A DNA stretch of 64,000 bases from Lutjanus erythropterus (GCA_020091685.1 CM034592.1:42677622-42741621); one strand, 5' to 3'; counted from the stretch's first letter, positions 10,179 through 23,152 are shown. Translations and numbers: made by a program. The notes: generated by a model not told the origin, from the sequence alone.

Positions 10179-13100
10179 AATGTGACGCTGTCAGAGAATG
10201 TTGCTGCGGAAATAAAACTTTTATTGAGGGGAAAAATACAATTCTTGTTTGGTATATGCAAAATGTTTAAGACTAATTAATCAATTAATTGATTGTTAAT
10301 TTTACTGATGATTGATTAAGGAAAGACCTTACAATTTGCAACCCAACAGTAAAAGTTTGGCATTTATTTCTACTCTAATTAAGGAGAAATGGGAAATCTA
10401 AAACCAGCCCAGAAAAGAAAACTTAAAAGGGAGACATGTTTCTTTGATCTCTGATGACATATCATACTCATACAGTAAATTTATCACAGATTTCTCCTTT
10501 AAGGTTGAATTCAGTTTGCTGTTTGCTGTATACAGTATATTTAATTTGGCCTGTTTGATCTCAACTTAAGCCAGCTGATGGAGTCACCTGCGTCTCAGCT
10601 TGTCAGAAAGGCACGTCACCTGTTTCGACAGCCAATCAGCTTGCAGCAAAGTCAGACAGTCAAGTTAGTTATAAACTGCTGGTAATGGCAGAGTATTGGA
10701 CGGGGGAAAGTGAGACTCACCTCCTCAATCTGTCTGAGGAACAGCTGTGTCTGTATCACACAAGTCTTTCGGTCTCGGGGTGGTTATTTCTGCTTTGAAA
10801 ATAACTGCTGTGAAACAATCAGAAAATAGCAGTCTGCACTCTGTGGAAATAGCCACTAACTGTGATAATGGAAGCTAAAGTTACTCTGAAGTGACGCTGA
10901 AATTAGCTGTTGATTTCCCCGTTGTTGGAGATGGGGATAAAAACGTCTCGAACATGTGAGTTGAAAACACTGGAGACGTTTCAACTCACACGTTCGTACA
11001 GAAGGCTGCCGTAGCATTTATCCGATTGATGCAATCACTCAGTGCTCCATATGGGTGTGTGAGCCGTGTGTTTGTAGATAGTTGTAACTAAAATGCTCAA
11101 CTGCACAATTTGTTTTTTTTTCTTCTGGCAGTTTTGGCAGTTACTGAACAGCATTAGGGGCATTACCACCTCCCTCTGGGCTGGAATAAGGCCGACGCTG
11201 ATTGGATGCAGCCCAGGAAAAGACAGACTGCAGTCAGATTTGTGATGTGACCAACTGAGAACAGGACTGTAGCCAGGATTTTAGAAAGACTGAGGTCATG
11301 CGTCATAGCCATACTAGGGGGAGTCAGGGGTATGACACCCCGAGAAATTTTTAAGAACTACAAATCTCTGTACTTTGGCCATATTTGTGTCTTGTCTTGT
11401 GTTGGATTCCCATTCAATTCTCATCTGTGTGCTGGCATTGACATTATTAAGTGATTACTGTTACTCTGAAAATGCATCAAATTAGTAATTAGTCTTTTTC
11501 ATTTCATTTTCTTATTGCACTGAAATCACTTTCACTGTCATACAAACTGCAGTATCTTTCAGGTTTTGCCCTAAAATTACCTGACAAGTGTTCTAACACT
11601 CATTATTCAAGTACATCCAAATAATTACCCATAATTTAAAAGTTACACATGGTATAACAATGAAAACTCAGTGTGTAATCAGTGTCTTGTCTTGAATTCT
11701 CTTTAAATTAAATATCTACCAATACAATACATAATATGTAAGAAGTTGTTCACTGAGAGCTGCTTAGTTCTGCTGGTGAGATGATGCATGCTACCTTTTG
11801 TGCACCACACACCATACAACTAAACAATTCATCACTTAAATTTAACATCATAAAACATGGGAGGAGGAGGATGTGACTTCCGTGTCCTAAACGGTAACTG
11901 TGGTCCAGACAGAGAGAAGTGTACGCTGCACAAAAACTTGTTCCATGTGGATTTTATCTTGATATGAGACTTTTTAAAAGGCAGGTGGAAATTGTGCCAG
12001 TCATTGTAAATCCCTAATGCAAATATATATCTGCCTCTGCAAGTGATCTCATGCACAATCATCCAATAAGCAACCCCACCAAAGCAGGGGATAATTATTA
12101 TGCAAAATTTCGGCTCAAACATACAAACAGAAATCAGCATCATTGAATGTGGCAAACAGCAGCCCAAAGTAATATGAGCTTCATTAATTTGCATTGCAAA
12201 TAGCTGCACACACTCGCAGAAGGTGCAGCAGCTTGATAAGAGCAGGAGTTTGCAGCCAGCAGGCACCATGACGTCACCCACACACAGTTCATGCATAGAA
12301 GTAATAAAATACCATCAACAAATGCATGCATATGATAACTAAATATGACTGTCAACCTATGATTCTATCAAGCAGCACAGCAAATAAATGTAACAGAGTG
12401 TGCCAAGCTGCATTTCTACACCTGAACACACCACTGTGAACATCCCCTCGCACACCCACCCACGATCTACTCACTGATTTACTTCTGATTCGTGCCACCA
12501 TTCAATTCTCTTCTCTTATCCATAATTCCGTTTTGTCAGGAGATACACAGCTGGACTGGCGTGTTCAGCACTCACAGTGAGGCCATTTAATTTCTTGCAA
12601 ACGTTTCATCTGCCTGGCACAACTGACAAAATATAAAAAATTATAATAATTTTAAAAGAACATCAGAAGTCAAACTGTCACAGTAGAAAATCAACGGCAG
12701 CGTCAGTAGCTTCAGAGCTAGCTGGTATTTGCCAAACATGCAGACACCAACAGAGCTACACCAGGACATCCATCCATTTGTCTCATATGCATGTTTGCAA
12801 AAGGGTTAAAGTGAAGTAAAAAAAAAAAAAGTGATCCCTGAATCTCGGTGGGGCAGAAACCATTAAGCAGTGTGTTTTGTGGCTGCAAGCTGATTTGGTG
12901 AAGATCTGACAAATTCACAAAATGCCCTTATCGGCGTGCAGAGTGCAGCCTTTGCTCCATTCTGTCCTCTACACCGGAGGCTAATAAGAGTCAGCTAATT
13001 TACACACTTCAGTTTCAACATTCGCCTTTAGGATGAATGAACAATGACATATGAAATAAACTGTCATCTGTCAGACTTTGACTTTTCTTAATTTCCAAGA

Positions 13101-13919
13101 ACAATAGTTGGAAGAAGGATACCTTTCCAGCTAGAGGTGCTTCGTGCTCAGCTTTCATAACATCTCTGCGTTCCCTCCGGCTGGGTGTCTGATGAAAGAA
13201 TCTTTATGTAAAAACCTTTATTATATTTCAAGTCAATGGTACAAGTATGATATTTGGGGAATAACCCAAACAATGACAGAATATTTTGCGAGGCACATTG
13301 TAATGGCTTCAAAATGCTCAGTTTGTAAACCACAGTAAAGGATCTGAACTGAGACATGAGGACATGTGGTTTCTCTTATTGTCCTCTGGTAAGTCAGTGC
13401 ATGTAGATCGATGAAGCCATAATCAAACTGCATCATCAGCACTTTTCCAATTTAAATGGAAGCTGCACATTAACATCTGTATCAGAAATGGAGAGCCGAT
13501 TCACAGGACGGATTCTTTTCCAAGTCACTGCGATTAAATTAATCTTGGAGTCATGAAGCCACTGATAATACAGAAAGATTTTGTTTTATGCAAAGAAAGG
13601 AAGAGAAATTAATACTCTTAATTTGTGTGCAAATACATAAATGTATCACAATAAAAAACATTTGCTCTTTTAATGACCTATTAAAGACAGAAACTATTTA
13701 CAAAATATCTAATAATCTAGATGAAGCCATTTTATAAGCAAACTACATGTCAAAATTAAGTGATAAGTATTCATTTGAAAATGCACAATATAAGAACAAC
13801 ATACGTACATGACAAGTTTTGTCACTGCCCCTTGGTGTCTCATACTGAAGTGTACCCTTTAGCAGTTGTATGGGGCGCTGCCAGAAAGCCTTTTTACATG
13901 TGGTTAATGGTTAACAGTC
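10179..13919. other. Non-coding stretch, nothing firm
   Basis: It contains a perfect 16-bp palindrome, aatcaattaattgatt, at 10279-10294. A CCAAT-like box at 10632 lies near a TATAAA at 10670, without a gene to serve. Open frames at 11832-12355 (minus) and 13144-13442 overlap one another in several frames and carry no motif. Confidence 0.4.
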
Positions 13920-14275
13920 ACAGTTTGGTTATGGTTAGGCACAGAAACTACCTGGGTAGATAAGATGTTAAGTACATCACGGGACATCACTGAAGCAACT
14001 CACAAGACAAAAGTCACGTGATGCACATTTCGTTATGTACCTTACAACTTTTAATGATGTTTTGGTCTTCACATGGCCGGTCTCCTGGGTGGGAGTCCTG
14101 TGTTTATTGGAGCCATCCATCCATGCCACCTCCTCCAGAAGTGGACTTTCTTCCTCTTCATACTATGTTGAAAGCCTGATGCACCTCATACAGTCGCTAA
14201 CAGGTACCATGCGTGTCTGTATGAATCGCTGTGGTGTAGTGACAAAATGTCTGTATTTGACAAGTTGGAGATGAG
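13920..14275 (+). repeat. Dispersed repeat family R2, contiguous copy
   Basis: Segment A (about 14028-14165; gtaccttacaact, ttttggt, tctcctgg, agtcctg, cacctcctcca) matches the complement of 54755-54915. Segment B (about 14186-14273; ctcatacagtcgctaa, ggtacc, ttgacaag) matches 55001-55085 on the plus strand. Here A and B are contiguous and in one orientation, which I take as the original order. It is a non-coding, medium-copy fish repeat recognised partly from memory (ggttatggttaggcac near 13927). Confidence 0.7.
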
Positions 14276-16632
14276 TATGGCTTGAAAAAGACAGATCTAA
14301 TTCCTCATGCAGCTCACGAGGGGACGCTGTGCCCAGGCTTAAAATCCATCTAACCTTCATTTGTGTGATGGGTTAAATTTCCTGGGACCTCAAGTCTGTG
14401 GAGAAGTGTCCCTGTTGAATGACCAACTTTGTCTTGTTTGCTTATGTCACCTTTAGCACAGCCAGAGTTTGTGTTGTCTTCATCTTCATGTTGCCTGAGG
14501 AAGAGCGCCAAGTCTGACACGTGTTGCAATCCAAAGCAGCTGCTGATCCAAGGCCTCTCTGTGTTCTCAGTGTCACTGAGTGCATACGTTTTTGGACATA
14601 TCAGTTTGTGTTTTTTATTCAATAGCTCCATTATCTTTTTCTTAGTATAATCTAAAGAACATTGGAGACATGCATCACCAGCCTACATTCAAAGTGCAAT
14701 TAATTATATGCTGTTCACCGATTTCAGACAAAGGTGCGTTGTGGAAGCTTACCTGCCTGTATTGTACGAACATCATGCATATTCCACATGTAAAGTAGCT
14801 TGCAGCTAAATCTGGTACAAAAGCACCTCACCTCTTTGAGTTTTTGCATAATGTCCCTGACATAGTTCATAAAATAAAAGATTTCATCTCTCATTTCCTG
14901 CAGGTTTGAGTCTCAACTGCGGGCCAGATCACTGACAGAGATTTAACACAAAGAGTCCAAACTGAGAGGTAAACTTTTGTTAATTCCTCTTGCGTGGCAC
15001 CAAGAGCCTGAGGGCATTAGTTTGGACACCCTGTCAGGTTTTTGGATGAAAGGTTACTCTGTTGTTGGTCTCCAAGATTTAGATTAATGGTCTCTCTCGG
15101 AGGGGTCTGCCCTAATTATTCTGCCTCAGCTAGAGCCAGGCCACTTTTCATTTCCATCAGATTTTCAAAGTGGAAAAATACAGCAGCTTTTCTGTAAATG
15201 TCAGATTCCTCCTATATCCTCTGAAAACATTTTTATCGATACATAACACATGAAATAAAACATGCATTAAAGTACAAGTTCAGACGAGTCAAGAAGTGTA
15301 TAATTGTGATAATTCAACTGTGGGTTTAAGTCCAAAATACTGTGTAGTGTTGCTTCATTACAAAGCAACACTATCCTCTGTCCTCTGTCGTCAGCTGGAA
15401 ATGAGAAGCTGCTTTTGTTTACGTCTCTAAGGTTTCAAAGACCTCCTGTTTCAACAGTTACCCCTTATTTCAGTGTTATATCTGCCACCGTTATCTCCGT
15501 AAACTGCATAAATGGGGTGCAAGATCGAAAAGTTTGGCAGGCCTAGCAACAGTAACTAAGGAGGGAGGGGCTTAGCGAAGGGTCAGTTGTCTTAATGCTG
15601 CAGCATTGAGATTTTCCTTGATTGGAAGGGGCCTAATGATAAACCATCAAAAAACAGATTGGGTGATCAGATGGCCCAAAAAATTAAGGACAATCCTGAA
15701 TTACAAGTAGTTGCCCTGAATCCAGTTTTGATTGTCTTGACAATTACACTATCTACTATTAAATACTGATCGTCAAACATTCTTTTTGTGTCTCTTACAC
15801 TGTGCTGGCTCTACATTGGCTACAGCAGGGACGTCAGGGTTGCCTTTTAAAATGTAAAAGTCCATAGCCTAAATGAACTATGTCGATTCTATGACTCAGT
15901 TCTAGAGGCAAAATAAAACCTCCATTGCTGAACACTCAGTCCAAAAGCAAAGCACCTTCCTCCTGCAGGTAGGAGGAGGAACGAGGAGAGATTGTGTGGA
16001 TAATCGCTGCCTCTGGCAGAAGTGCTTCTCACAAGCTTATTGGTACCCCTCACTGCTGATTTCGCCCCGAGCTTTGAGTTAGAGGGCACAGCCCTATTTT
16101 GCTATTGCAACCAGTGCCTCCAATAAAAGGCCATGTGACCATTCCCACCCAAACGCCCCTGTCCCGAATTTCACCCACTCTCATCTGGTTACACTAGACC
16201 CAGATCACTGTGTACATACTACGCTTTTGTCTTTTTAGGGTATCAGGACTTGCATCTCCAAGACTCCGATACCTTCCTGATTGGCCTTCCACCAGCAAGG
16301 CTCTCATTGGATGTTTTCCAGAATCAAATCTCTTTGTGAAAACCGAGCTCCAGGATTTGGGCTCACTTACGAGGCTAGTAAATAATGCAGATGAATGAAA
16401 ATCAGAGTCATGTCTTATGTTTTTATCCCAGTAGGCCTCCGTGTTTGTTCCTGGATGCAGCACCTTATATCAACCGTAGATGAGAGCAGCGTGAAGGTTT
16501 CGATCTTCATTACAACCACAGAATGTAGCTTAGGGCGATGTAAGCACACAGGGACACACAGTTCTGTACCAGCTTGGCAACCTGCTAACATGATCTGGCT
16601 TCAGTGGGTGTTGAATTATAATGCAGTTATAT
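14276..16632. other. Non-coding stretch
   Basis: Frames at 14350-14650 and 15889-16463 occur on both strands and carry no recognisable domain. Nothing else is supportable. Confidence 0.4.
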
Positions 16633-16667
16633 GTGTGTGTGTGTGTGTGTATGTGTGTGTGTGTGTG
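16633..16667 (+). repeat. (GT)n microsatellite, interrupted
   Basis: GT units broken by a single AT near 16651. A GA-rich stretch (16670-16815) and then a complementary CA tract at 16884 follow. Confidence 0.92.
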
Positions 16668-16669
16668 GG

Positions 16670-16815
16670 TGAGATTGTGTGAAAGAAACTGAGAGTGAGA
16701 AAGAGATGGAGAGAGTGTGATTAGAGAAGGAGAAGAGAGGTGAGAGTGAGCCAGAGAGAGGAAAAAAAAAAAGAACATGAGAGAGATGGATGGATGGAGA
16801 GAGTGGTGTGGTATC
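16670..16815 (+). repeat. Purine-rich low-complexity tract
   Basis: Repeated gaga, gagaa and gagtgaga words with a poly-A run near 16764 and (GGAT)n near 16788. The minus-strand open frame here encodes Ser/Leu/Phe-rich nonsense. Confidence 0.8.
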
Positions 16816-16883
16816 AGTTGTGTCTGAGTGAGCCAACTGCCTGTCAGGATGCTGTCTCATATTCCATACAGAGACTGTCATAA

Positions 16884-16929
16884 CACACACACACACACAC
16901 GTGCACACACACACAGACACACACACACA
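16884..16929 (+). repeat. (CA)n microsatellite, interrupted
   Basis: CA units broken by GTG near 16901 and by AGA near 16915. They are complementary to the GT tract at 16633-16667. Confidence 0.92.
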
Positions 16930-17099
16930 GCAGTAATGAGTTATATTATCCTCCGGGCTGCCGGTCAGATGGTTCAGTCAGTTATCTTCTTATGGGCTCT
17001 GAGCAGCAGCTCCTCTATATCAAATATTTATTTTATAATGTTTATTGTGTACAAATAATCTATTGTAATATCATTTATAATTAATAATATCAGAATTTT

Positions 17100-17165
17100 T
17101 ATTCATAGAGCAATCCGTGTTACAAAGTGCTTCAAACAAAACAAACAAATTCAAACAGAGAAGTT
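17100..17165 (+). repeat. Dispersed repeat family R3, short copy
   Basis: tttttattcatagagcaat followed by ttacaaagtgcttca matches the second copy at about 20711-20764 (tttatttctatagcac, then the same 15-mer). The phrase is familiar from many fish genomes as part of a dispersed repeat. Confidence 0.55.
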
Positions 17166-17184
17166 GTAAAATCACCAGGTTCTG

Positions 17185-17210
17185 TTATTATCATTATTAT
17201 TATTATTATT
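17185..17210 (+). repeat. (ATT)n microsatellite
   Basis: About 8 ATT/TTA units, with one cat interruption. Confidence 0.9.
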
Positions 17211-17234
17211 TAACAGTCTTATTTAACAGTTTTG

Positions 17235-17347
17235 AGCCTCGTTTCCACTGCATGGTGCGGCTCGGCTCAGTTTGGCTCAATTCACTTTCGGTACCAGGTA
17301 CTTTTCTTGATTTCATTTTCCACTGCCGACAGTGCCCCTTCACTGTG
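17235..17347 (+). mobile_element. Left part of a GGTACC-type MITE, probably interrupted
   Basis: Contains gagcctcgtttccactgcat, ggctcggctcagt and cggtaccaggtac, which I recognise as the start of a common fish MITE. It stops where another element begins at 17348. A possible continuation (gtgaaactactgtgacatc) lies after 17853. Confidence 0.45.
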
Positions 17348-17852
17348 CACTGTAAAAAAAAGTTGTGAAAAAGGCTATATTAGATTATATTTTTGAGTTT
17401 TTAATCAAACTCAAACTTTTAAGTTTTGAAATTAGCTAGTTAAAAAGATAATAAGTTTTGCCAGCATATAATCTTTGGTTGAGATAATTTACTTTTCTCA
17501 TTTTGCTGAACTTGAATCCTTTAGTTTTAGACACCCCTAAAAATCTGTAACTCGTTAAAGTGAAAATGAAAAATGGTTTACAATTGACAGTTTTCAGCTG
17601 CAACCATTTGATTTTCAAATATTAAAATGACAAATCAGCTTTTCAGTTCACTGGGATCAGTTCTTGAAATACATTTCTGGGGGATTTCTAAAACTATTTA
17701 TAATATATAATATTATACTAACAAAACATTATTAGTTAGTAAAACCTTTTCTAAAACTTAAGTGAGTGTGAGTTGGGCTCAAAACTCAAATATCTAATTA
17801 AGTAAGTTGCCTTGAAATTTTAAATTCTCTCAATCTTTTTATTTTTACAGTG
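17348..17852 (+). mobile_element. Non-autonomous DNA transposon, 505 bp
   Basis: It begins cactgtaaaaa and ends with the exact complement tttttacagtg, an 11-bp terminal inverted repeat. The interior is AT-rich with agtttt, aaaact and caaactcaaact words and no open frame of note. The 8 bases on each side (tcactgtg and taagtggg) agree at 5 positions, compatible with a decayed 8-bp hAT-type duplication but not proof. Confidence 0.7.
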
Positions 17853-17944
17853 TAAGTGGGACTCTTTGGTGATCTCGATAGCGACGCCATGTGAAACTAC
17901 TGTGACATCTTTACACAGGAAGGGATGTCGTTCTTCACTCTTGA

Positions 17945-18497
17945 CAGAGGTAGGACCAAGTCATTGTTTTGTGAGTCTCTAGTCTTTGCATTTAAAGGCT
18001 GAGTCAAGTCATAAGTCCTCACAATGTCACACAAAGTTGGAAGTTGTGTCTCTGGCCGTAATTTTTGGACTACATGTTTTGTGTACTGCAATTTGGGTTT
18101 TGTTCACCATCGTGCAGTTTTTGTATGTGAATAAAATTATCTTTGGTATGACTTTTTCCAACCGGAGCTCTGTAACGTAACATTAGTTCTTCATGGTTCT
18201 CTCCTGAAACTTGATTGGATGCTGTTAGTTTGGTTCAGTCTAAATGGATCTGTGGATCTGAGTGTTGACTTGCAGAGAATGAATAGTGTTAACTTTAATT
18301 GATTTAGGAAATGAAGGGAAAAGAATTTATTCATGGCACAGTTTTTAATCTTTGGACTTGGGGGTATCAAGTATTTATATAAGTCAGAAGTCCAAGCGAA
18401 GTGACAAGTAATAGGTGTTAGTCAAGTTGAATTGCGAGTCTAAAGTCATGAAATCTGTGACACAAGTCCAAGTCATGTGGCTCGAGTACACCTCAGA
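17945..18497 (+). mobile_element. hAT-like non-autonomous element with CAGAGGT end
   Basis: It opens with cagaggtaggaccaagtcat and closes with ggctcgagtacacctcag. The complement of the close begins ctgaggtgtactcgagcc, a degenerate terminal inverted repeat. The flanks of the element are rich in aagtc, gagtc and caagtcc words, a signature I know from fish repeats with these ends. No transposase frame is present. The element at 48687-49802 shares the ends. Confidence 0.55.
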
Positions 18498-20699
18498 TAT
18501 GTGGCTGTTTGTCACAGCAAGGAGACAAACTTTGCTTTTTAAAAAAAGGCTGAAGGCAACGTGACAAGACTGATGAAAGAAAAGGAGAGGGCAGACGACC
18601 GGATGACTCTGGTCGGCCGAGGTCAGCGATCTGCAGTGTTTCCACTCCATCTTATTGATCAGCTCAGGTCGCTTGGAACCATGGCCAAGGCACTTGAACC
18701 AGGTTTTATCCACAACCTTGGCCAACGGAAAACCAAAAAAACAGAGCAGTTTCAAGCAAGCTGAATGACCATGCAGCAGAAATGAGGCATTGGATTGTTT
18801 AACAAGTCTCTTGTTTCCATGCTGAAATTATTCTTTCAGCTCTGGGATACAGAATCTGTTCTCTCAGTTCCACTGCATTATTTCCTTAACTTGTTCGTGG
18901 TTAATGGACCATATATATATTTTATTGCCAAATTTGATTCATGTCTGTTTCTAAGGCTAATGTCTGCTAAAGTGGGCGACAATTGAGAGGTTGGAACCAG
19001 GGTAGATTTATGATGCTGAAAGAAAAGAAAAAGAGATGACTCTCCATCAACTGATGAAAGATCGTAATTGAACTCAGCTGCTAGCCGCAGTACAGACCAC
19101 AGTAACACTACAGCCACGTGTTGTACAGCTGCTGCTTGAGCATGTCTAAATTCCATTGATGGTTCTCTGTGACAAAGTGACCCAATGTTAATGAACACCT
19201 TTGTTCCTGCAGGGGATATTCCCAGTGACTAATTTCCTTGTCAGTTAAAAAGAAATTTAAATTTAGATTAGCTGACAAGTGTAAAAGTAAGAAAAAACTC
19301 TGAAAACAATGTCATATTGGTTTGCAGAGTGTGGCTAACATTAGCAGTGCTAAAACCAGCAGCCTGTTCTCCATGCAGGTTAACGTCCACGTTTGTTTTT
19401 GATCCAGTCAAGTGATTATGTGGCATATGTGACACAGCCGACATAAAACTTATTTTACACTGATTCCTTGTATACTACATGGAAAACAGTATTTTCTGAC
19501 AATTCCTACGTAGCACATACTGTATAGTACATGTCTGTGACAGCTGTTATCTGGGGACTAAGCAAGAAACAGCATTTGGCTTGCTAGTAAACCTGACAGC
19601 TAACATTACAGGGAATTTTAGTAGGCGGCAATGGATGTGGTATATATTAGTTTCACCAACTTGAAGAGTTTTACTACACATTGTACATTTTGTGTACACT
19701 GACTGTCTTCTGCCTAACAGTAACATTCAGGGGTCATCAGGGTTAATTCAGCTCTGATCAGATGCTTCGCTCTTTGAGCTATTGTGAGTCTGTCACCTGA
19801 CTCACTGTTTGGTTGGCTCAGTTGTCACGTCAGAATGTGTACTCATGTCTCAGAGGCTTATGTAAGAATGCTGTATATATAGCTTTGTATGCATGCCATT
19901 GTGCATACTATAGTATCCAAGTGCTTTACCTAGTAACATGAGGACAATATATAAATACGATCCAGCACTACAGTAGATGTCATTTCACAAAGGACCTACA
20001 AGGATTCTCCACTGTAGTTCTGGACTGAAATGCAGATGATTTTTTTGTATATTTAAACAACCTATAAACCGCTGTAAAAATCAAGCTTCAAAGTACTCCA
20101 GGTGATTTAGCATAAGATGTAAATATTTGCAGATTTTTCCAGTTACATGCTGTATGTACCTTCATTTTTGACTTAATTGTGAGCATTTACTGATCTTTTT
20201 AGGACAACATTCAGTGGGATACTGATGGTAGTGTGCATCCAGGGCTTATGTGTTAGGGATATATATATCCTTCTACAAAGAGCAGCAGAAAGGCTGAGTA
20301 AGAAATCAGCCGCTGTCACTGTCACGCTTCACATGACAACTTAAAGAAGTATTTCTATTTTCTCTGACAGTCAAGGGTAGGTTGCATTAGGAAGTCCGAA
20401 TGAATTAGCTCCGTACCATAATGTTTTCTCATTGTCAGGCTGAACTCATTGTCGACTGTGCACTGATGTATTTGCACTATATGTAGATTTCTGTTGCAAA
20501 TGCAGAAGTGCAGTTGCAAGTTTATTTATGATGTCTTTTCAAAAGTCTCCTGCAGTATGTCTGTATGTCTGCGTGTGTCATGCATGCTCCACCTGACTGT
20601 GGCACCAGACCAATTGGAGGTCATTGCTGATCATGCTAAATGTGACTTAAAGGGTATTTTAGGGCATTATTACACACCACCAGCTTGTGTCATATATAA
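18498..20699. other. Non-coding stretch
   Basis: A plus-strand frame at 18561-18764 has balanced composition, but its antisense is equally open and I recognise no family, so I do not call it a gene. The remainder (18900-20690) is AT-rich and shows nothing. Confidence 0.4.
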
Positions 20700-20924
20700 T
20701 AATAAAAAAAAAAACTTTATTTCTATAGCACTTTTAAAAAAAACAAGTTTACAAAGTGCTTCACAAGCATAAAATACAGTGTATTTACACAACAGAGTAA
20801 TATCAGTGAGATCAAGAAATAAACAAAGATAAGAGACAGTTGGATAAATAGAATAAAATAAAGGCACAGGCAAAGAGACTCCAGTTAAAAGCCATTCTAT
20901 AAAAGTGAGAGATGTTTACATTGA
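20700..20924 (+). repeat. Dispersed repeat family R3, longer copy
   Basis: It starts after an A-rich run with tttatttctatagcac and the 15-mer ttacaaagtgcttca (20750-20764) shared with 17121-17135. It continues through aatatcagtgagatcaag and agccattctataaaagtgag. I recognise the whole as a fish LINE-associated repeat but cannot place its ends. Confidence 0.5.
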
Positions 20925-22670
20925 ATGTCTTATGCTACTGGTAAGAGATACATAAGTATCTACTGTTTCTTTTGTTAGGTTTAGCTCTGTGTTGTTTGTG
21001 TGTGTCTGTGTGTGTTGCATAAAGGGCAATAAAACAAAACTTGTTATACAACCTTGTGCTGTAAAAATGATCCTGTAGATGATCCTTGAACTACTGATCA
21101 TTTTATACACATTCCCGCAAAATTAAGACTGACGTTTAGAATTTTTGGAAACTTTGGGATCACCACTATAATAATAAAAGAACTCTACTGAAAACGATGA
21201 GCAAGCAAGTCAGCAAGAAAAGGGAAACAGAAAAAGAAACAAATGAAATCATTACAAAAATGGTTTAAAATCGATTTCTTCATTGAGGCCGGGGGAAAGT
21301 CATGGCATCAAATTTGAAAATTCAAAAAGTCTTTCTCTGGAGGAGTTTCTTGAGAGTTTTGGGTTTCAATGAAACTCAGCTGCACAGCATGAGTTTGTAA
21401 TGATGGACTCACCAGTGGGTCAGTGGGGTTTAAGAGGGTTTCACACTCATTTTATGTCTAAATTGATAGTTAACAAGCCTCATGTCCCTGCCTGAACCTG
21501 CTGTGTCTTCACCATCCCTGAGGTCAGAGTCCTGCACATCACCTCGTTAATGAATACATTTTAGGAAATAATAGACCTATTTCCAGACATTTGTACAGTT
21601 AATATAAAGCTACAACCAGCGGCTGACTTAATTTAGCACAAATACTGGAAACAGTTGGTGTAGTTTTGTCCAAAGTTACCAAAATCCTACAACTGGCACC
21701 TCTAAAAGCTCACTGTTCCTGGCAAAGAGATAATCTGATACATAACACCCCATATAATGACAAGTTGTCATTTTTACACTTTGGATTTTTTTTTATGGAT
21801 TAAACAACCAAGATTTATGTTAATTAAAGCTTTAGAGGTGCTGGTAAGCAGATTTTGTTACCCTTGGACAGAGCCAGGCTAGTGTTTCCAGTGTCTGTGC
21901 TAACCTTAGTGTTGGCTGCTGGTAGTAGCTTCATATTTACGGTACAGATACGACAGCGATATCAATCTTGTGATCTAACTCTTGGCAAGATTGTATGCTT
22001 TTTCCTTTAACCCCTGGGCTACCGGAGTGTGCCAGTTATAATGTTTGCGCAGGTATCTTTTTCATCTTTATCATTTTGAGCCTTTCATAATCAGTCGTTT
22101 CCATACTCATGATGAAAAAAAAAAAAAAAAAAAAAAGATTGATTGTTGGAGGTGGATTAGGGTAGGTATTATTAGATTTTCCAGGTTTGCGCAGGTCATA
22201 GGAACTTGACACCAGTGTTCATAATCAGTGTTGTTGCTGGATGCTGTTGGGCCTCTGAAGATCTGAAGCATGTCTGCGGAGGGCGTGAGGTCTGCTGATC
22301 CTCCTGCCTGCTGCTGCAAATCTTCTGTGGAACGCTGTGATGACAGGCGGCAGCATGTGTTCAGCAGACACACAGAGACAGAGCTGAACTCTACAAGCTG
22401 TGCTCATTTGTTGTTATGTCATATGAGCAAATAGACCGTCTGTACCAGATTTTAGTACTATGCTGCCCTTTTTACATTTTTTGATTTTTTTTTAATTACT
22501 GTAGTTTGATAATAAGCAATAAAAAAAAAATAAAATAAAAAAAAAATAAAGGATCAAAAGAGGGGGATTCGCCAAAAATCTGACTTGGATCATCTAGATA
22601 AACACAAGTTGCAATGCTCATAGTCACATTTTCCAATTTTTCACTAAATGTTCAAAGTAAATGTAAAGAA
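20925..22670. other. Non-coding stretch
   Basis: A-rich runs at 22114-22136 and 22520-22550. No repeat pair or gene-like frame was identified; the minus frame at 22107-22373 ends in a poly-Phe/Ser stretch read from the poly-A run. Confidence 0.4.
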
Positions 22671-23152
22671 CAGGGCTCCCACACCTTAACTTAAGTCAAA
22701 TTCAAGCACTTCTCAAGTATTTTCAAGATGCATTTTCAAGCTTTTCCAGCGCCTTACAGCTGTGGTAAATGACTATTTATTTGTTTCATTTCTTCATCAC
22801 ATTATATCCGACATTATTGTGTTATAAACAACCAAAATTATGTTTAATGACTGAATTCTACAGGAGGGTGACAGATTAAAGGAAAAAAGTTTCATGCTTC
22901 ATGTGTCAAATGTGTCACCTGCCTGTAAGTAGACTTGGCATCTTATATAACCTGACTGACCCAATTTAAAACAATCACTGGACAGATAACATCAGTTTCA
23001 ATAAAACCTTTTCAAGTGAGGCTCAACAGGAGTTATCTTCATTTTGTGCAAAAAGCTCTGACTTTTTTTAATTTCTTCACTTTACAACTTTTGAAAAATT
23101 TACATTAAAATTCAAGCGTCTCCAAGGATTTCCTGCACCAGTAGGAACCCTC
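22671..23152 (+). mobile_element. hAT-like MITE family H, copy 1
   Basis: It opens cagggctcccac and closes gtaggaaccctc, whose complement gagggttcctac agrees at 9 of 12 positions. Words aattcaagcactt and ttttcaag near the left end and aattcaagcg, tccaaggattt near the right end match the other copies at 27950 and 43996. It is non-coding. Confidence 0.65.

Noticed and set aside
10632-10675. CCAAT box and TATAAA as a promoter
   Set aside because: The spacing is shorter than usual and no transcript-like frame follows; both motifs are common by chance in AT-rich DNA.
11832-12355. Minus-strand 154-codon frame as a gene
   Set aside because: Cys/His/Leu-rich without any motif, overlapped by a second frame, with no splice context or start context of note.
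18561-18764. Short plus-strand frame with balanced composition as a host exon
   Set aside because: The antisense frame is equally open, no family is recognised, and it adjoins transposon ends; left unassigned.
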